The translations under genes and the position numbers were made by a program. DNA of 28,205 bases from Suillus spraguei (taxonomy: Eukaryota > Basidiomycota > Agaricomycetes > Boletales > Suillaceae). Under the pieces are notes generated by a model, which saw only the letters and a program-made list of their open reading frames with translations, was not told the origin of the DNA and did no database searches. The first letter of the stretch is position 1. Every line of letters starts with the position of its first letter. The stretch is taken from NCBI GenBank assembly GCA_016800925.1, contig JABCPU010000733.1, positions 1 to 28,205 on the forward strand, written 5' to 3'. Positions 1 through 10,450 of the stretch are shown here, one piece after another.

Positions 1-794
1 ATGCAGTGGAATTGGCATTTTTGTATCTTGTAGATTCCGGTACGGATCATTAGTGACTTTGTAAAGCTTAGCAGCACACTTGGATGATAGTCGGAGTCAG
101 AGTGCTGCTCAAGCGGCAAGTCACGACTCCGGTTCGCAGCTCGCTTGCACTATTAAATTCTTTCTGGGGCGAGATTCCTTACTTCAGAAGACCATATACT
201 AATATTTCAAGTCTACCAGTGAGAAGATTCTGGCAATTCAAGGAATACTGAATTTCAACTCATCTATATAGACTAGTTTGATTGAGACCGGCAAACAGAG
301 TGGTCTAACGGGATTATCCGAGAATCAAACCGTGACGGCAACGGTCGGACGAGCTGACGAAAGTCGGTGACCTTCAAGTAAGGGAGTTAGGGCAATTAGT
401 GCCACTCTGCACTGTAGCTTGATTCACTAACTGAAACATCCGCTGCTGTGAGCAGACGAAGACATTCACTTTCCAAGGGTCTTCGAACTGTGAGACGAGA
501 GAGCCGAAGATAACAGTTACCGCGTGGCTTGTATGAGTGGCTTGTGCTATGCCACTAGATGTCGTATGAGCAGACATGGTCACCCATTGCTTTTTACAGC
601 TGCTGGAATGCGACGGTGGTTTCCAGGCATGGTAGCAAAGTCCCAAGAGCACTACAATCGTATCAGGCAGAGTGTGCCATTTTTGGGTACTTCGCGCGCT
701 CAAATATCCAGGACCCTTTCGGTTGTTCGTCTCCAACTAAGTAGTAAAAGCGGTGAAGGGAACAAAATAAAATCTGGTCTATCGATATGAAAGT
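1..794. other. Left-edge stretch with no recognisable gene
   Basis: I read both strands here. Open frames up to about 120 codons exist (the longest on the minus strand at 374-736), but none resembles a family I know, and none can be extended with good GT-AG introns into a longer conserved protein. It lies upstream of the first permease copy and is not shared with the region upstream of the second copy, so it is outside the duplicated block. It may hold the promoter of whatever preceded the permease or an unknown transcript. Confidence 0.5.
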
Positions 795-1060
795 AGCTAG
801 CTTACTTTAATGTGAGTACTGTGACTAGCTGGCAAAAGCTCTTCGCAACAGTTCCTCATATTTAGAAAATTTAGCTGCCGTAAGTGCTATAATTATAAGT
901 GATTTATCTCACGGCGTACTGCGGGAGACACTGCCAACTTCCAAGTCACATATTGCGCCATAATGGCATTGTATGATTACTCCAATTCGCTAGGTATTTA
1001 GATATACCACAGAATACAACATGCCAGATCCTACCAGTTGCACCCACCGTTAGTAGTTTC

Positions 1061-3242
1061 ATGACCAACATCGACAACGTCTCGGCCTCCGAAGTCCTCG
1101 CTCAAAGCGAGGACACGCAAGACGAAGGAAACACTGTACCAGCGTTGGCAGCAGGAGCACCAATAGAGAAGGAAATGACAATTCGCTTTTATCCGATAAA
1201 TACTCACGTCGTCCGCAGAGCAATCCCTTGGGTTACAAGGTCACACTACTGTCCTCCGTTACGCTCAATATAGGGCAAATGCTCGGCGCAGGAATATATT
1301 CCGTCCCGGGCGTCATACTGAATTCTGTTGGTTCGATTGGCCTGCCTCTTCACCTTCTGGTTACTGTCTCCGCTGTTTGCACTCGGAGGTATCCTGATCT
1401 ACAGTGAATACGCGAGTATGTTCCCAAAGAGATCCGGGGCAGAAGTTGTGTACTTGGAGCAAGCATATCCTCGTCCACGGTTTTTGGTCCCGGTCATGTT
1501 TGCTGTAACTTCGGTCCTTCTGTCGTGCGTGCTACGGTTTGCATGTTGGATGAGATATTCATAGAATTGCTTCTACGCTGATCAGTTTTAGCGCAACAAA
1601 TTCCATCGTATTTGCGCAATATGCACTTACAATATTCGATATTCCCATCACTCCCAAAACGCAAACTATTGTTGCTGTAACAGCCTGTGCTGTTGCCATG
1701 GGTCGTGAGCTTCTTATGTTTCTTGCATTATAGTATAATCTTGAACTCGACCACGCAGTCGTTGCCCTGTCAACAAAATGGTCTTTAAGAGCCGTGAACT
1801 TTCTTACTGGATTGAAGGTTCTTTCTCTTGTCTTGTGAGCACGTCGTTCATCGTCCGTTATATACTGATCAATTGTCCTATTAGCTTGGTCTTCACGGGC
1901 GCCCTCGTACTTGGTGGTTTCACTCGCATCCGCGATCCATTTGCCAATTTTCGGTCCCCTTTCAGTGGTAGCACGACCAATCCAAATTCTTTGGCTACTG
2001 CCCTAGTCAAGACTAATTATGCATTCGCTGGTTGGGGCAACGCATTTAATGTCATCGGGGAAGTGCACACGCATGATCCTGTCCGCACAGTACGCAAGGC
2101 CAGCTTGCTATCATTGTTGTTGATGACAGGTCTTTTTTTCTTTGTCAATGTTGCCTATGTGGCAGCAGTACCAAAGGACGAAATAAGTAATTCTGGGCAG
2201 CTCATCGCAGCTTTATTCTTCCAACATGTATTCGGAGAGGGCTTTGCAGCTAAAACACTCCCGGCCATGGTTGCTTTAAGTTGCTTCGGGAATATCGTAT
2301 GTGATCTTTGTATTTCGTGTGCCCGAGTTACTCAGGAAATACATTTCCAGATTGCCGTAGTGAGCAATGCATTTGGAAACTGCTCGTCATAACGTGAAAA
2401 CTCACTCTGCCAGACTATTGGTCAGACACGCGTATTGCGTGAGATTGCCCGTCAGGGGCTACTTCCGTATCCAGGATTTTTTGCATCGACCAAGCCATTC
2501 GGCACACCATTGGCACCCGTGTGTCTGAAGTACTTTCTCACAGTCCTCGTCATACTTGTCCTCCCAGCTCGAGATGCATTTAACTTCTTGTTAGACTTGG
2601 CTTCTTACCCGAATTTAGTAGGAATTTTGCTTCACCATTGCGTATTATGTGATCAACGAGTCGCAGGTGTTCAGCGTTGCAACTGCGATAGGATTATGGC
2701 TTGTTCGAAGGCGGCGAACGCTCGCTGGCATTGCACCTTCGAAGTATCGTGCGAGGAATATTTTCGTTTCCCTTTACGTCCTTAAGGCAGTATTCCTCCT
2801 CATAATGCCCTGGTATTGTCCCTCCGAATCAACGCCCTGTAGCAGAACTGATTTATTTGACAAGGGTACCACCAGAACCTGGTCATAGCGACGTGTCCTT
2901 CTGGTACGCAACGTAAGTCCAGTGTTGTTACATTTTTGGGCCCACGTCTGATCACATCCATTCAGTTACTGTGTGGTGGGACTAGGTGTCCTTGCGGTGT
3001 GTACATTACTTACAACGCGACTCGACATAAAAATTGACCATTTATAGCTGTGCGGAGTCTATTACTGGCTGTGGATTGTTGCCTTGCCATGGTTGGGAGG
3101 GTATACCATCGTGGAGGAGGTAGAACAATTGAAGGACGGCGCGTTGGCTACGCGATTGACACGCAAATACCACTCTTCGGTTGAAGGTAGTGATAACGGG
3201 GAGCAACAACCACTTATGCCAGTACTTGATGGGCTAGAATGA
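1061..3242 (+). pseudogene. LAT-family amino acid permease (MUP1-like), copy 1, frameshifted
   Basis: This encodes a multi-pass plasma-membrane amino acid permease of the APC superfamily, LAT/MUP1-like group; such proteins import methionine or related neutral amino acids. The APC signature GAGIYSVPG is at about 1288-1314, followed by membrane helices and conserved blocks such as YSEYASMFPKRSGAEVVYLE and WLVRRRRTLAGIAPSKYR. Introns match copy 2, including a 9-base micro-exon at 2351-2359. Compared with copy 2 there is one extra C at about 1344-1345 (CCTGCCTCTT against CCTGCTCTT), shifting the frame inside the second membrane segment, so it should make no full protein. The 3' end reads through to TGA at 3240-3242, ten codons past the shared QQPL. 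As in copy 2, the first 40 or so codons lie in a different frame from the rest. The family call is firm; substrate is inferred. Confidence 0.85.
2351..2359 (+). other. 9-base micro-exon of permease copy 1
   Basis: The bases ATTGCCGTA (Ile-Ala-Val, phase 0) are preceded by TTCCAG and followed by GTGAGC. Including them restores the expected family sequence between the FGNI and TIGQTR blocks. The same micro-exon is at 13896-13904 in copy 2. Confidence 0.75.
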
Positions 3243-3305
3243 TTGTAGTAATACTCCTCATAATGTAATGCTAGAGCTTGTATCAGTATCGCACAAGTTA
3301 CAACT

Positions 3306-3580
3306 ACCCAAGGCTCCAGGCTGTGGCTCCATTGCATGCTAATGGAGTGGTGATCGCAAGTGACTACAGTGAGTCTACAGCATCTTTATAGATACCTGAT
3401 TCTGATATAAGTACATAGAATATTGCTAAAATGTAAACTGAAAGCAGGAAGGTGTGCTAAATAATAAATAGATATCAAATTTGGGAATGGACTAAGTTCC
3501 CATAATCTACATAAATACTATCCACGATTCTGAAACAGAAGCTTTCAGTATCATTGCTTTTCGACGTAACAGTTAAGGGT
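3306..3580. repeat. Tail repeat, copy a
   Basis: About 275 non-coding bases starting ACCCAAGGCTCCAGG and ending ACGTAACAGTTAA. They recur at 17812-18075 (close match) and 20632-20800 (shorter, more diverged). The block contains an inverted repeat, CTCCATT and AATGGAG around a GCATGCT loop, at 3327-3347. It carries no open frame I can support. Here it is joined directly to the 3' flank of the permease, whereas after permease copy 2 it lies 2958 bases further on, behind a DUF6533 gene. It may be the 3' flank of the ancestral permease/DUF6533 block. Confidence 0.85.
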
Positions 3581-3618
3581 GTTGCATATTCTTAGTGCTG
3601 CCACAGTCCGGTCCAGGA

Positions 3619-3623
3619 CCAAG
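3619..3623. repeat. Target-site duplication CCAAG, left
   Basis: Five bases directly repeated at 4099-4103, abutting both ends of the solo LTR. Confidence 0.85.
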
Positions 3624-4098
3624 TGTCACGAATTGCAAATACAAATCATTACTCTTTTCTCAATTTCCCTAAAGCGTCTAAACCCAGCGCTAAGACAAAC
3701 CCAAATCCTATCGAAATTCCCATATCCGCTTCTATAACTGAACTTCCTGATGAAGAGGAAGAGATCTTTTATGATGCTATCGGATAAGATAAGATAAGAT
3801 AGTATCACGTGATCTTAGAACCTTCTAGAATATGATGTCATAACAATGTCACAACTATCACATCGTATGATTCTCGTTTCTATTTTATGATTGGCTAGCA
3901 GTTTCAAACTCAGTTTATATCTCAGTTTCAATATGTGTATATAGTTAGCTAGTTTCGCTGTAGTAGTTCTTTAGTTCAAACCTCTTGTATCTACAACTAT
4001 AGCAATCCAAGATGTCCTTGCTCCTCTCTCTCTTTGTGATAACCTTATTTTGAGTCCTAGTCCCTGCCCTTGCGTGAATTCGTTTGTGGGTTGTGACA
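3624..4098. mobile_element. Solo LTR (475 bp) with 5-bp target-site duplication
   Basis: The unit begins TGTCACGAAT and ends GGGTTGTGACA, so its termini are short inverted repeats TGTCAC/GTGACA with the canonical TG...CA ends of LTR retroelements. It is flanked by the direct repeat CCAAG at 3619-3623 and 4099-4103, the signature of integrase-mediated insertion. There is no internal retroelement sequence and no second LTR nearby, so it is a solo LTR left by LTR-LTR recombination. It does not match the LTRs of the Ty3/Gypsy element to its right. Inside is a short run of GATAAG units (3783-3801) followed by a CACGTG motif. Confidence 0.88.
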
Positions 4099-4103
4099 CC
4101 AAG
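4099..4103. repeat. Target-site duplication CCAAG, right
   Basis: Direct repeat partner of 3619-3623, immediately after the terminal GTGACA of the solo LTR. Confidence 0.85.
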
Positions 4104-4696
4104 GTTCGAACCTGAACCTTTGCAGACTGGACCCATGGTTCGGTGACAGGTCTGGAATTTCTGTTGGACTGAACCCCTTGGTAGGTTTGAGGTTCGGTGT
4201 GTCATCGATAAATCCGGGCCGGTTCTGAATGCGTCCGGACAGGATCGCAATGCGATCTCTCCATCTTGTCGTTTTCAGTAATCATTCAGGCACCAGTAAG
4301 TTCACAATAAGTCTACTGTCTGTCACAATGGAGTAGGGGACCCCTAGGCAGAGGGTGAGGGTTTGGTGGTGTTTTGGCTGGGTTTAGCCAAGGAGAGAGT
4401 CGTTAGAGCCATCGGATGCAGTAGCACAGCAGGTCTTTGTTGTCCTTCAAGAGCATAGTCTTTGGGCATAGCCCACTCCAACTGGTGAACAGAGCGAGTT
4501 TGCCTCGACCAAGAAGCTTCGCATTTTGGTCTTCCCGCAGAGTCTAGAGTTCAGATGCAGAAATTAAAAGCCTTGTGGAACACACAAGTAGACGAGCCGA
4601 CTAATCAAACACAAGAAACACGAGGAGAACGCATTGCAGAGCATAGCATTTTTATTCATAAATCAAGAAAGTATACTGAAGATGAACAAGTCACTC
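4104..4696. other. Intergenic stretch between solo LTR and Ty3/Gypsy element
   Basis: No supportable gene. The first 150 bases are rich in GGTTCG, GGACC and GAACC words, a low-complexity inverted-motif texture shared with the bases just left of the solo LTR (3606-3618), so the solo LTR probably landed inside that repeat. The string TGTCACAATGGAGTAGGGG at 4322-4340 looks like the start of another LTR, but no matching 3' end or second copy was found in this window. Confidence 0.5.
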
Positions 4697-5170
4697 TGTT
4701 ACAACTGGGGTGGCGTCACCAGCGACAGTGAAAAGACATAGACGGTCTGCTGGGAAGTTCTACAATGTCCAGAAGAGGACAAGGTGAAAGTACAAGGAAC
4801 GTGTTCCGAGTACAATCAAGGGTTCGGCCTCAAAGACAAGTCTAAGAGGTTCTACGAGAATAGAGACTAAGACTAAGGAGTGCTTAGACTTAGAGACGAT
4901 TCAAGACAACTTAGGTTGGAGACCTAAGCGAAGGATGTTCCAGGTAAAACCCAGTAAGATTAAAGTAAAGAATCTACTACAAGTACAACGTGCTTAAATA
5001 GACCAATATGTGTGCACGAACCAAGAAAGATGTGAGAATGTAAGTGCGTATCCAAATAAGGAAGGCAGCTATAGTACAGATGCGTTGCGCATATGAGTTG
5101 GAGTCACGTGACATGATATACAAGTAAGAAGACAAAGGGAAACTGAATAGGGGCACATATGACTGTAACA
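4697..5170 (-). repeat. 3' LTR of the Ty3/Gypsy element
   Basis: 474 bases with TGTTAC...GTAACA inverted ends. By eye it aligns without gaps to 11409-11882, with ten differences, nine of them transitions (about 97.9% identity), so insertion was not very recent. Eight of the ten differences fit loss of a CpG in one or both copies. Confidence 0.95.
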
Positions 5171-5182
5171 TTACCCCCTTGT
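5171..5182 (-). other. Polypurine tract next to 3' LTR
   Basis: On the minus strand AACAAGGGGGTAA directly precedes the 3' LTR. This is the expected place and composition of the plus-strand primer for Ty3/Gypsy reverse transcription. Confidence 0.65.
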
Positions 5183-5203
5183 TATATAGAAAGTCACCGA
5201 CTT

Positions 5204-6673
5204 TCAAACATCTCTGTTGTCGTCATAGACGGGATCATAGTCGTCATAGTTAGCTACGTCTTCATCAGCGGCACTCCCCCCTAACATATAAGCTGCTTCC
5301 TCCTCTGCTACAGTCCTCGCCCGCCGACCTACTTTTCTTCGTCGATGGTTAATAAGATACTGTTCCCACCTACGAAGTACATCATAAAATCCATCGTCCT
5401 TCCAAGTAAGCGTAAATGGGGGATCTCCGTGACGCTGAGGGCAGTAGATGGACAGATGGGTAGGAGCGTGTCACAGACAGATTTGGCACTGATAGTCGAG
5501 GCAATTCTTTTGCCAATGTCTGACGATGCCACAGAATCGGCATTTCATGTTTTCATCAGTGTTAGAGGTAGACATGCGTAATGGTGATGGTGAGATAATG
5601 GGTTTAGGGCTGGTGGATCTAGCACACTTCTTCCCTTTCTGTCGTGTCATGCGTTTTTAAGGCAAAGGTGTTGTCTCGTCTGAGTTGCGCCTGTTGCTTA
5701 CTGGTGAGCGTGTATGCGGATGTAGGGAGATCAGGAATGGTCCCTCATTCAGCAACCGCAAGAAGTTCGTCGGAGGAAGAAGGAGAGGTGATGCCGAAGT
5801 CTTTTACTAAGACTGGTGAGACAGGATCCATTGGACCAAATGATGACGGAATAGACATGGGAGGGTGGATATGAAGGTCTCGAAGTCGAGGACCGAGCAC
5901 TACCAGCTCCACAACAGGGACTCCTAATAGTTTTGCAGCCTCACGCTGTTCTTCCGTGCAAGGTTCGTATAACCCAACGGGGTGTTCATAGGTGGCTATG
6001 ACGGGGGGTGGTGAGGTTGGTTGTTTGATAGGAGATGGGGTTCGTGGAGAGGCGAGGTCGGCTTGCATTTGTTGTAAATCAGTAATGGCTTCTTTGACTA
6101 AGTTTCTGGCTGCTCTGGTTTCAGTAACTGATTGCTGGATGGTTTCGATGACTGCGTTGGTGAGCTGTCCGATCTCTTGGACAGCAGTACATAAGCCAGC
6201 AAGGGCATCAAGACTAGAATACATGCGCGAAGACGAGGGTGCTGGAATAGGAAGTGGCGTATCTTCCTGCGGAGAGGGAGGTCGAGCAACACCTGCTCGG
6301 CATTCGGCCACGATGTGAATAGCTTCTTCAACATCGCTTTTAAAAGAACCGGGAAGCAGCAGCATAGTGTAAGAACGAATGTGTTTTGTAGATGTAGGAG
6401 GCACTGACGATACGTAATTTCTGTGGTTTTGTTGGCAGTAGCTTCGATGAGAGCGGTGGTGCGAATGATGTTGACAAGGAGTAAGGCAGGGAAGGCGCCT
6501 CTTGCGGTGAGGATTCTCTCAATTTCGAGAGCATGTCCTTCACATAGAAGGGCAGCTTCAATGTAAGAGGTGTTGTCGATTTCAGTGTCAAGGGTTCCAT
6601 AGTTTTCTGCGTCGGAGTCAGAGTCATTGTTGGCAACAGTGACGGGGGTGATGTATGCAGTGGGGAAAGACAT
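5204..6673 (-). pseudogene. Extra 3' ORF region of the retroelement with tandem zinc knuckles, broken
   Basis: This minus-strand coding region starts 56 bases after the chromodomain stop. The first part (6673 to about 6370) reads openly, then a one-base shift is needed to continue to 5745, where TGA follows GAA. The middle is Pro/Ser-rich (SPRTPSPIKQPTSPPP) with a helical stretch before it. The last part (5650-5204) has C-x2-C-x4-H-x4-C (CRFCGIVRHWQKNC) directly followed by a second C-x2-C-x6-H-x4-C, interrupted by a TGA at 5471-5473, and an acidic Asp/Tyr-rich tail. Whether these were one protein or two is unclear. It lies after pol and before the polypurine tract, so it belongs to the element. 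I do not recognise a specific family; a nucleic-acid-binding accessory protein is inferred from the knuckles only. Confidence 0.6.
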
Positions 6674-6728
6674 TTAGAGTAGTGTTAGCTAATCAAGTGC
6701 TGATGCAGTTTGATTGACTGAAGAGTAA

Positions 6729-8056
6729 TCAGAGAGAGTGTTGCTTCTTATAAGCATTCAGGATTCGAGCAGAGTTCTTCAAGTTCTTTTCTGGGAGCCA
6801 TTCGTTATCTCCCGATGAGTATCCTTTCCAAGAGACAAGATAGCATCGGCGAATGCCGGTTCCTTTGTGGGAAAGAATTGCTTCTACTTCGTATTCTTCT
6901 TCTTCTTCGATGATATCAGGTGGTGGTTCAGGGAAGTTCGGGCCGTGTACATCCATTTCACTATAGGATGATAAGACAGAAGCGTGGAACGTGGGATGAA
7001 TTTTCCATTGTGGAGGGAGTTTAAGTGTGAATGTGATGGGCAACAGGACATCGATGATCGGGAAAGGTCCGTATCGCTTTGGCGCAAGTTTCTTTGATGG
7101 GAGTTTAAGCCTAAGATTAGTGGCAGATAGCCAAACCTTATCTCCGATCTTCCATGGAGTGTACTTATCTCCTCAGGATCATTCGGCCATTGTCTGCATT
7201 GCAATGTTATGACAGGCAATTGCTTCTTCTTGGATCTTCTGCAGGGATTGTACTCGATCTTCTGCTGCAGGGACGGATGAATCGGGGATCAGGTGAGGGA
7301 TGGCGCGTGGTTCGTATCCCATCATGAGATAGAAGGGTGATGCATTCCTTGCATTGTGTTTTCGGTGGTTGTGGATGAATTTGGCGATTGATAAGTGTTC
7401 TACCCAATCTTCGGGATTGTTGCGGCAATAGATGCGTAGGTATGTTTCAAGTTCTTGATTATGCCTTTCAGTTTGACCATCAGTCTGAGGGTGATAAGCC
7501 ATAGATGGAGCAATAACGTAGTCGAGAAGGCAGGCAAGCTCTTTAGAGAAGCGCAATAGGAACTGCGGACCTTGATCCGATATGACTTTGTCATGGAGTC
7601 CAAATCGATGGTAAACGTGTTTCAAAAATAGTTTAGCAATCCCTTCGGAAGTGACAGTTTTCAAACAAGGGATAATAATTACCCCCTTCATAAGGCCATG
7701 GTCTACCACGACCATGATACTGTCAAAGCCCCCAGAGACAGGGAGGTTGGTGATAAGATCAACAGAGACCTGTGAAAAGGGGCGAGTCGCAGATGAGGGT
7801 ATCGGGGCAAGCGGAGGTCGAACAGGATGCGTGTCAGCTTTCATTTGCTGACAAAGGGCGCAACCCTCAACATATTTCCGAATATAGGAGCCCATAGTGG
7901 GCCACCAAGCTTCTCGCTTAACGAGTTCTTCGGTTTTGAATCTACCGGGATGTCCCGCGGTGGGATGATCATGATACCTTTTTAGGATATCGGGACAATG
8001 GGCCAGTGGAATATAGGCACGATTCTTAAAATAGAGGACATTCTCCTCAATCTTCC
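6729..8056 (-). pseudogene. Integrase with C-terminal chromodomain (pol 3' part)
   Basis: Retroviral-type integrase. In order: an H-H-C-C zinc-binding region (HDHPTAGHPG, then CALC), then a catalytic core with Asp in VSVDLITNLP, Asp in ISDQGPQF and Glu in TERHNQELE (exactly D-x35-E). After that come a GPF/GPY-like module (KRYGPFPIIDVL) and a chromodomain with EYEVEAILSHKG and CYLVSWKGYSSGDNEWLP. Chromodomains of this kind target integration to marked chromatin. Two in-frame TGA codons at 7179-7181 and 7173-7175 fall between core and C-terminal module; each would be Arg (CGA) after one C-to-T reversal. The N-terminal boundary is a deletion junction near 8055-8060. Confidence 0.9.
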
Positions 8057-8625
8057 TAATGTCCGAATTACAGCAAGGAGTTCCCAATCAAAGATCTGGT
8101 AATTGCATTCTGCAGGGTTCAAGGACTGTGAGAGATATGCGCATGGGTGATAAACGCCATTCTCATCGGTCTGCAAGAGAACTCCGCCAGTTGCTACAAG
8201 CGAAGCATCGGTAGCAATAGCAAATTGTCGGGAAGGATCAGGGTTACGGAGTACCGGTTGGGATGTGAAGCGTCGTTTCAGTTCTTCGAAGGTGTCCATA
8301 CATTCGGTTGACAAATCAAAGGCCTTATCTTTCTTTGTCAATTCGATAAGGGGTCGAGCGATATCGGAATAATGGGAAATGAACGTGTGATAGAAGTTGC
8401 AAAAACCAAGGAATGACCGGACATCTTTTACAGATTTCGGAGTTGGCCATTCAGAGATTCCCTTGGTCTTGGCGGTATCCATAGCAACTTGTCCAGGGCA
8501 AATTATCATTCCGAGGTATTCCACTTCTTCCGCATCGAAGGTACATTTCTCCGGTTTCAAGAATAGATGCTCTTTTCATATCTTCGTTAAAACCTGTCTT
8601 GTCCGTTCACGGTGTTCTGCCATAG
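8057..8625 (-). pseudogene. RT connection and partial RNase H (pol middle part)
   Basis: This continues the RT C-terminal region in a shifted frame. It has HRERTRQVL, KPEKCTF, the typical EYLGMIIC, the FLGFCNFYHTFI block, and then the start of RNase H with AIATDASLVATGGVLLQ (first catalytic Asp) and YQIFDWELLAVIRTL (catalytic Glu region). The second half of RNase H, including the TDHKNL-type block, is missing: sequence passes straight into the integrase zinc domain near 8055-8060 with a frame change. A TGA at 8576-8578 interrupts it. The frame differs by one base from the RT part, at about 8624-8628. Confidence 0.85.
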
Positions 8626-10446
8626 TCATGGAGAAATCAAGATATCATCCATGTAGATAACCATCCACCCTTCGTTGATTTCTTGTTGGAAGGTGCGATT
8701 CATGTATGCCTGGAAAGTTGCTGGGGAATTACAAAGGCCAAAGAACATGACATTCGGTTCGAAGAGGCCGAATTCCGTGGTAAATGCTGCTTTCCAGCGA
8801 TCATCGGGATGGATGCGAATGTTGTTATAACCGGACCGGATATCCATTTTCGTAAAGAATTGTGCATTGTGAAGACGTGCGACAAGGGAAATAGGGAGCG
8901 GGAGCGGATAGGCGTTCTTAACCGTCCAATCATTGATGTAGCGATAATCTTGACAGGGACGCAGTTCTCCACTCTTCTTTCCTACAAAGAAAAAGCCACT
9001 GGCTTGGGGTAACTTCGATTCTGAGATAAAACCTTTTGCAACGTTTTCATCAATAAACGTTTTGATGGCAGTGCGTTCTTTTTCCGATAATGGGTAAACC
9101 TTAGACGTGTGAGGAATAAAACCGGGTTTAGTATCGATCCGATGATCAATACCAGGGCATTCAGGGGGTAGTTTGTTTAGTCCGTCTTTAGCAAAGACGT
9201 CCGCAAAATCGTGCAAATAGTCCGGGACCAATTCTTCGAAAGTTTTCTTTTTCTTTGCCTTCTCGTCTGTAGCGAATTCCTGAGCTTTGTTACTGTATTT
9301 CGGAGGAGGAAGGGAGATTGTGGAGTAGTTTGGGATTTGTTCGAGTCGGGAAGTTCCATCACGTGTAAGGGGTGTATCCATGGATACTTCTTCAATGATT
9401 CTCATGCTAACTCCATTGGTATCATATTCCACAAGGAATTCTCCATCCCCGAGCTCGTAAGAGGAAATTTCTCACACTTCTGGTGCATGCCAGATATCTT
9501 GCATAGTGTTGAATTGGTCATCATCCTCTGTTGGGATCAATGAGGGCACAGATTCTTCTTCATCAGGGATTTCTTCAACTGAAGCTGAAGGATTATAGTG
9601 AAGAGTTTTCAGAGGAACATAAAATTTGGATAATTTCGGCACATTTGTATCTCGTCCAGGAATCTCATCTTCTGCTTTTCTTTTCCCATACTTCTGTTCT
9701 TCTATTGGTCTTTGCTCAATAGGTTCTTGTCCGGTCTGATATTCGGGTTCGGTTTCGTTCTTGCGCTTCTCTGCGCGGAGAATCGGTGATACTGCTTGCG
9801 GCAGTTGTACATGGGGAATGGGGTCTTTAGTACGTGGCATCCGTACTTCTGGTTCAGGATCTTTAGGAATAGGAGGGATACTGAGGAGCTTCGGAAGTTG
9901 GGAGTGTTGCCATTTTTTAGAATGGCAATGAAAAACCAGGGGTAATCCATTCTTCTTCCGATCACGATCCAAATCAATTTCAATTTCATCCGATTTCGTT
10001 GTTTGAGGGAGGGTGAGTGTTTCAGCGGCCCAGTCTATACCTGGGTTCATGGCGCGTAACCATGGAATTCCCAGAAGGATTTGATCTCTTTTTCCTAGTT
10101 TGGTGATATTGAATTTCCCGTACATGGTTCGTTCATCGATTTTGACCACTAGGAGACAGTAGTGTGTGATTGGTCCTCCTTTGATAAGAGTTCCATCTGC
10201 TGTAGTAACTCGAAATGGTGTTTTGAGTTTTCGTCGTGTGATTTGATGGAGTTTCACAAACTCTTCGGAAATAAACGTTCCGGCTGTGCCCGAATCAATA
10301 ACAGCGGTGGTGTCGATGGATTTCAAGCGAGTACGCGAGTGAAGAGTGATAGGGATACAGAGTTCTGTTCTTTCACCTACAGCACGTACAAGTCTTAGTA
10401 ATACGTTGGGAGAAACATACGTTGAATCTTTGTTTCTCCAAATCAA
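8626..10446 (-). pseudogene. Aspartic protease and reverse transcriptase (pol 5' part)
   Basis: Protease active site AVIDSGTAGTFIS, with the later hydrophobic-Gly motif ILLGIPWL, then a Lys/Pro-rich linker, then reverse transcriptase. RT blocks in order: VGKKSGELRPCQDYR, a MDIRSGYNNIRI palm motif with the first Asp, FGLCNSPATFQ, and the catalytic YMDDILI. Protease and RT are in one frame but split by a TGA at 9472-9474. The frame overlaps the end of gag by a few bases in the -1 phase, and no ATG is available at the junction, so expression by -1 frameshifting from gag is likely. It is not functional as read here. Confidence 0.92.
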
Positions 10447-10450
10447 AAAT
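10443..10450 (-). promoter_or_regulatory. Probable -1 frameshift site between gag and pol
   Basis: On the minus strand the gag end reads GAT TTT TGA and the protease frame continues as TTT TTG ATT TGG. The two frames overlap across a T5 run and pol has no ATG of its own here. A one-base backward slip on the T run would join them. This is inferred from frame geometry only. Confidence 0.5.

Larger units (their letters stand above)
795..3305 (+). repeat. Segmental duplication, copy 1 (permease block)
   Basis: This block is nearly identical to 12380-14853, in the same orientation. The match starts at the shared string around TAGCTAGCTTAC and runs through the whole permease coding region and its introns. 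The last shared bases are ACAAGTTACAACT, after which copy 1 continues with ACCCAAGG and copy 2 with GGGTTAGG. The first 250 bases, upstream of the coding region, are clearly more diverged, with several short indels. The coding part differs only at scattered bases. The two copies are separated by the solo LTR and the Ty3/Gypsy element. Confidence 0.93.

Noticed and set aside
374..736. 120-codon minus-strand open frame at the left edge
   Set aside because: No recognisable motif, overlaps plus-strand frames of similar quality, and no supporting introns or conservation within the window.
1525..1590. Premature stops in the permease after the VLLS block
   Set aside because: They fall within a 61-base GT-AG intron whose removal restores the family sequence, so they are not lesions.
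3783..3801. GATAAG run as a GATA-factor regulatory site or microsatellite
   Set aside because: It lies inside the solo LTR and is only about three units long; a regulatory role cannot be supported from one copy.
4322..4696. A second LTR starting TGTCACAATGG next to the Ty3/Gypsy element
   Set aside because: Only a plausible 5' edge was found; no matching 3' edge, second copy or target duplication is present in the window.
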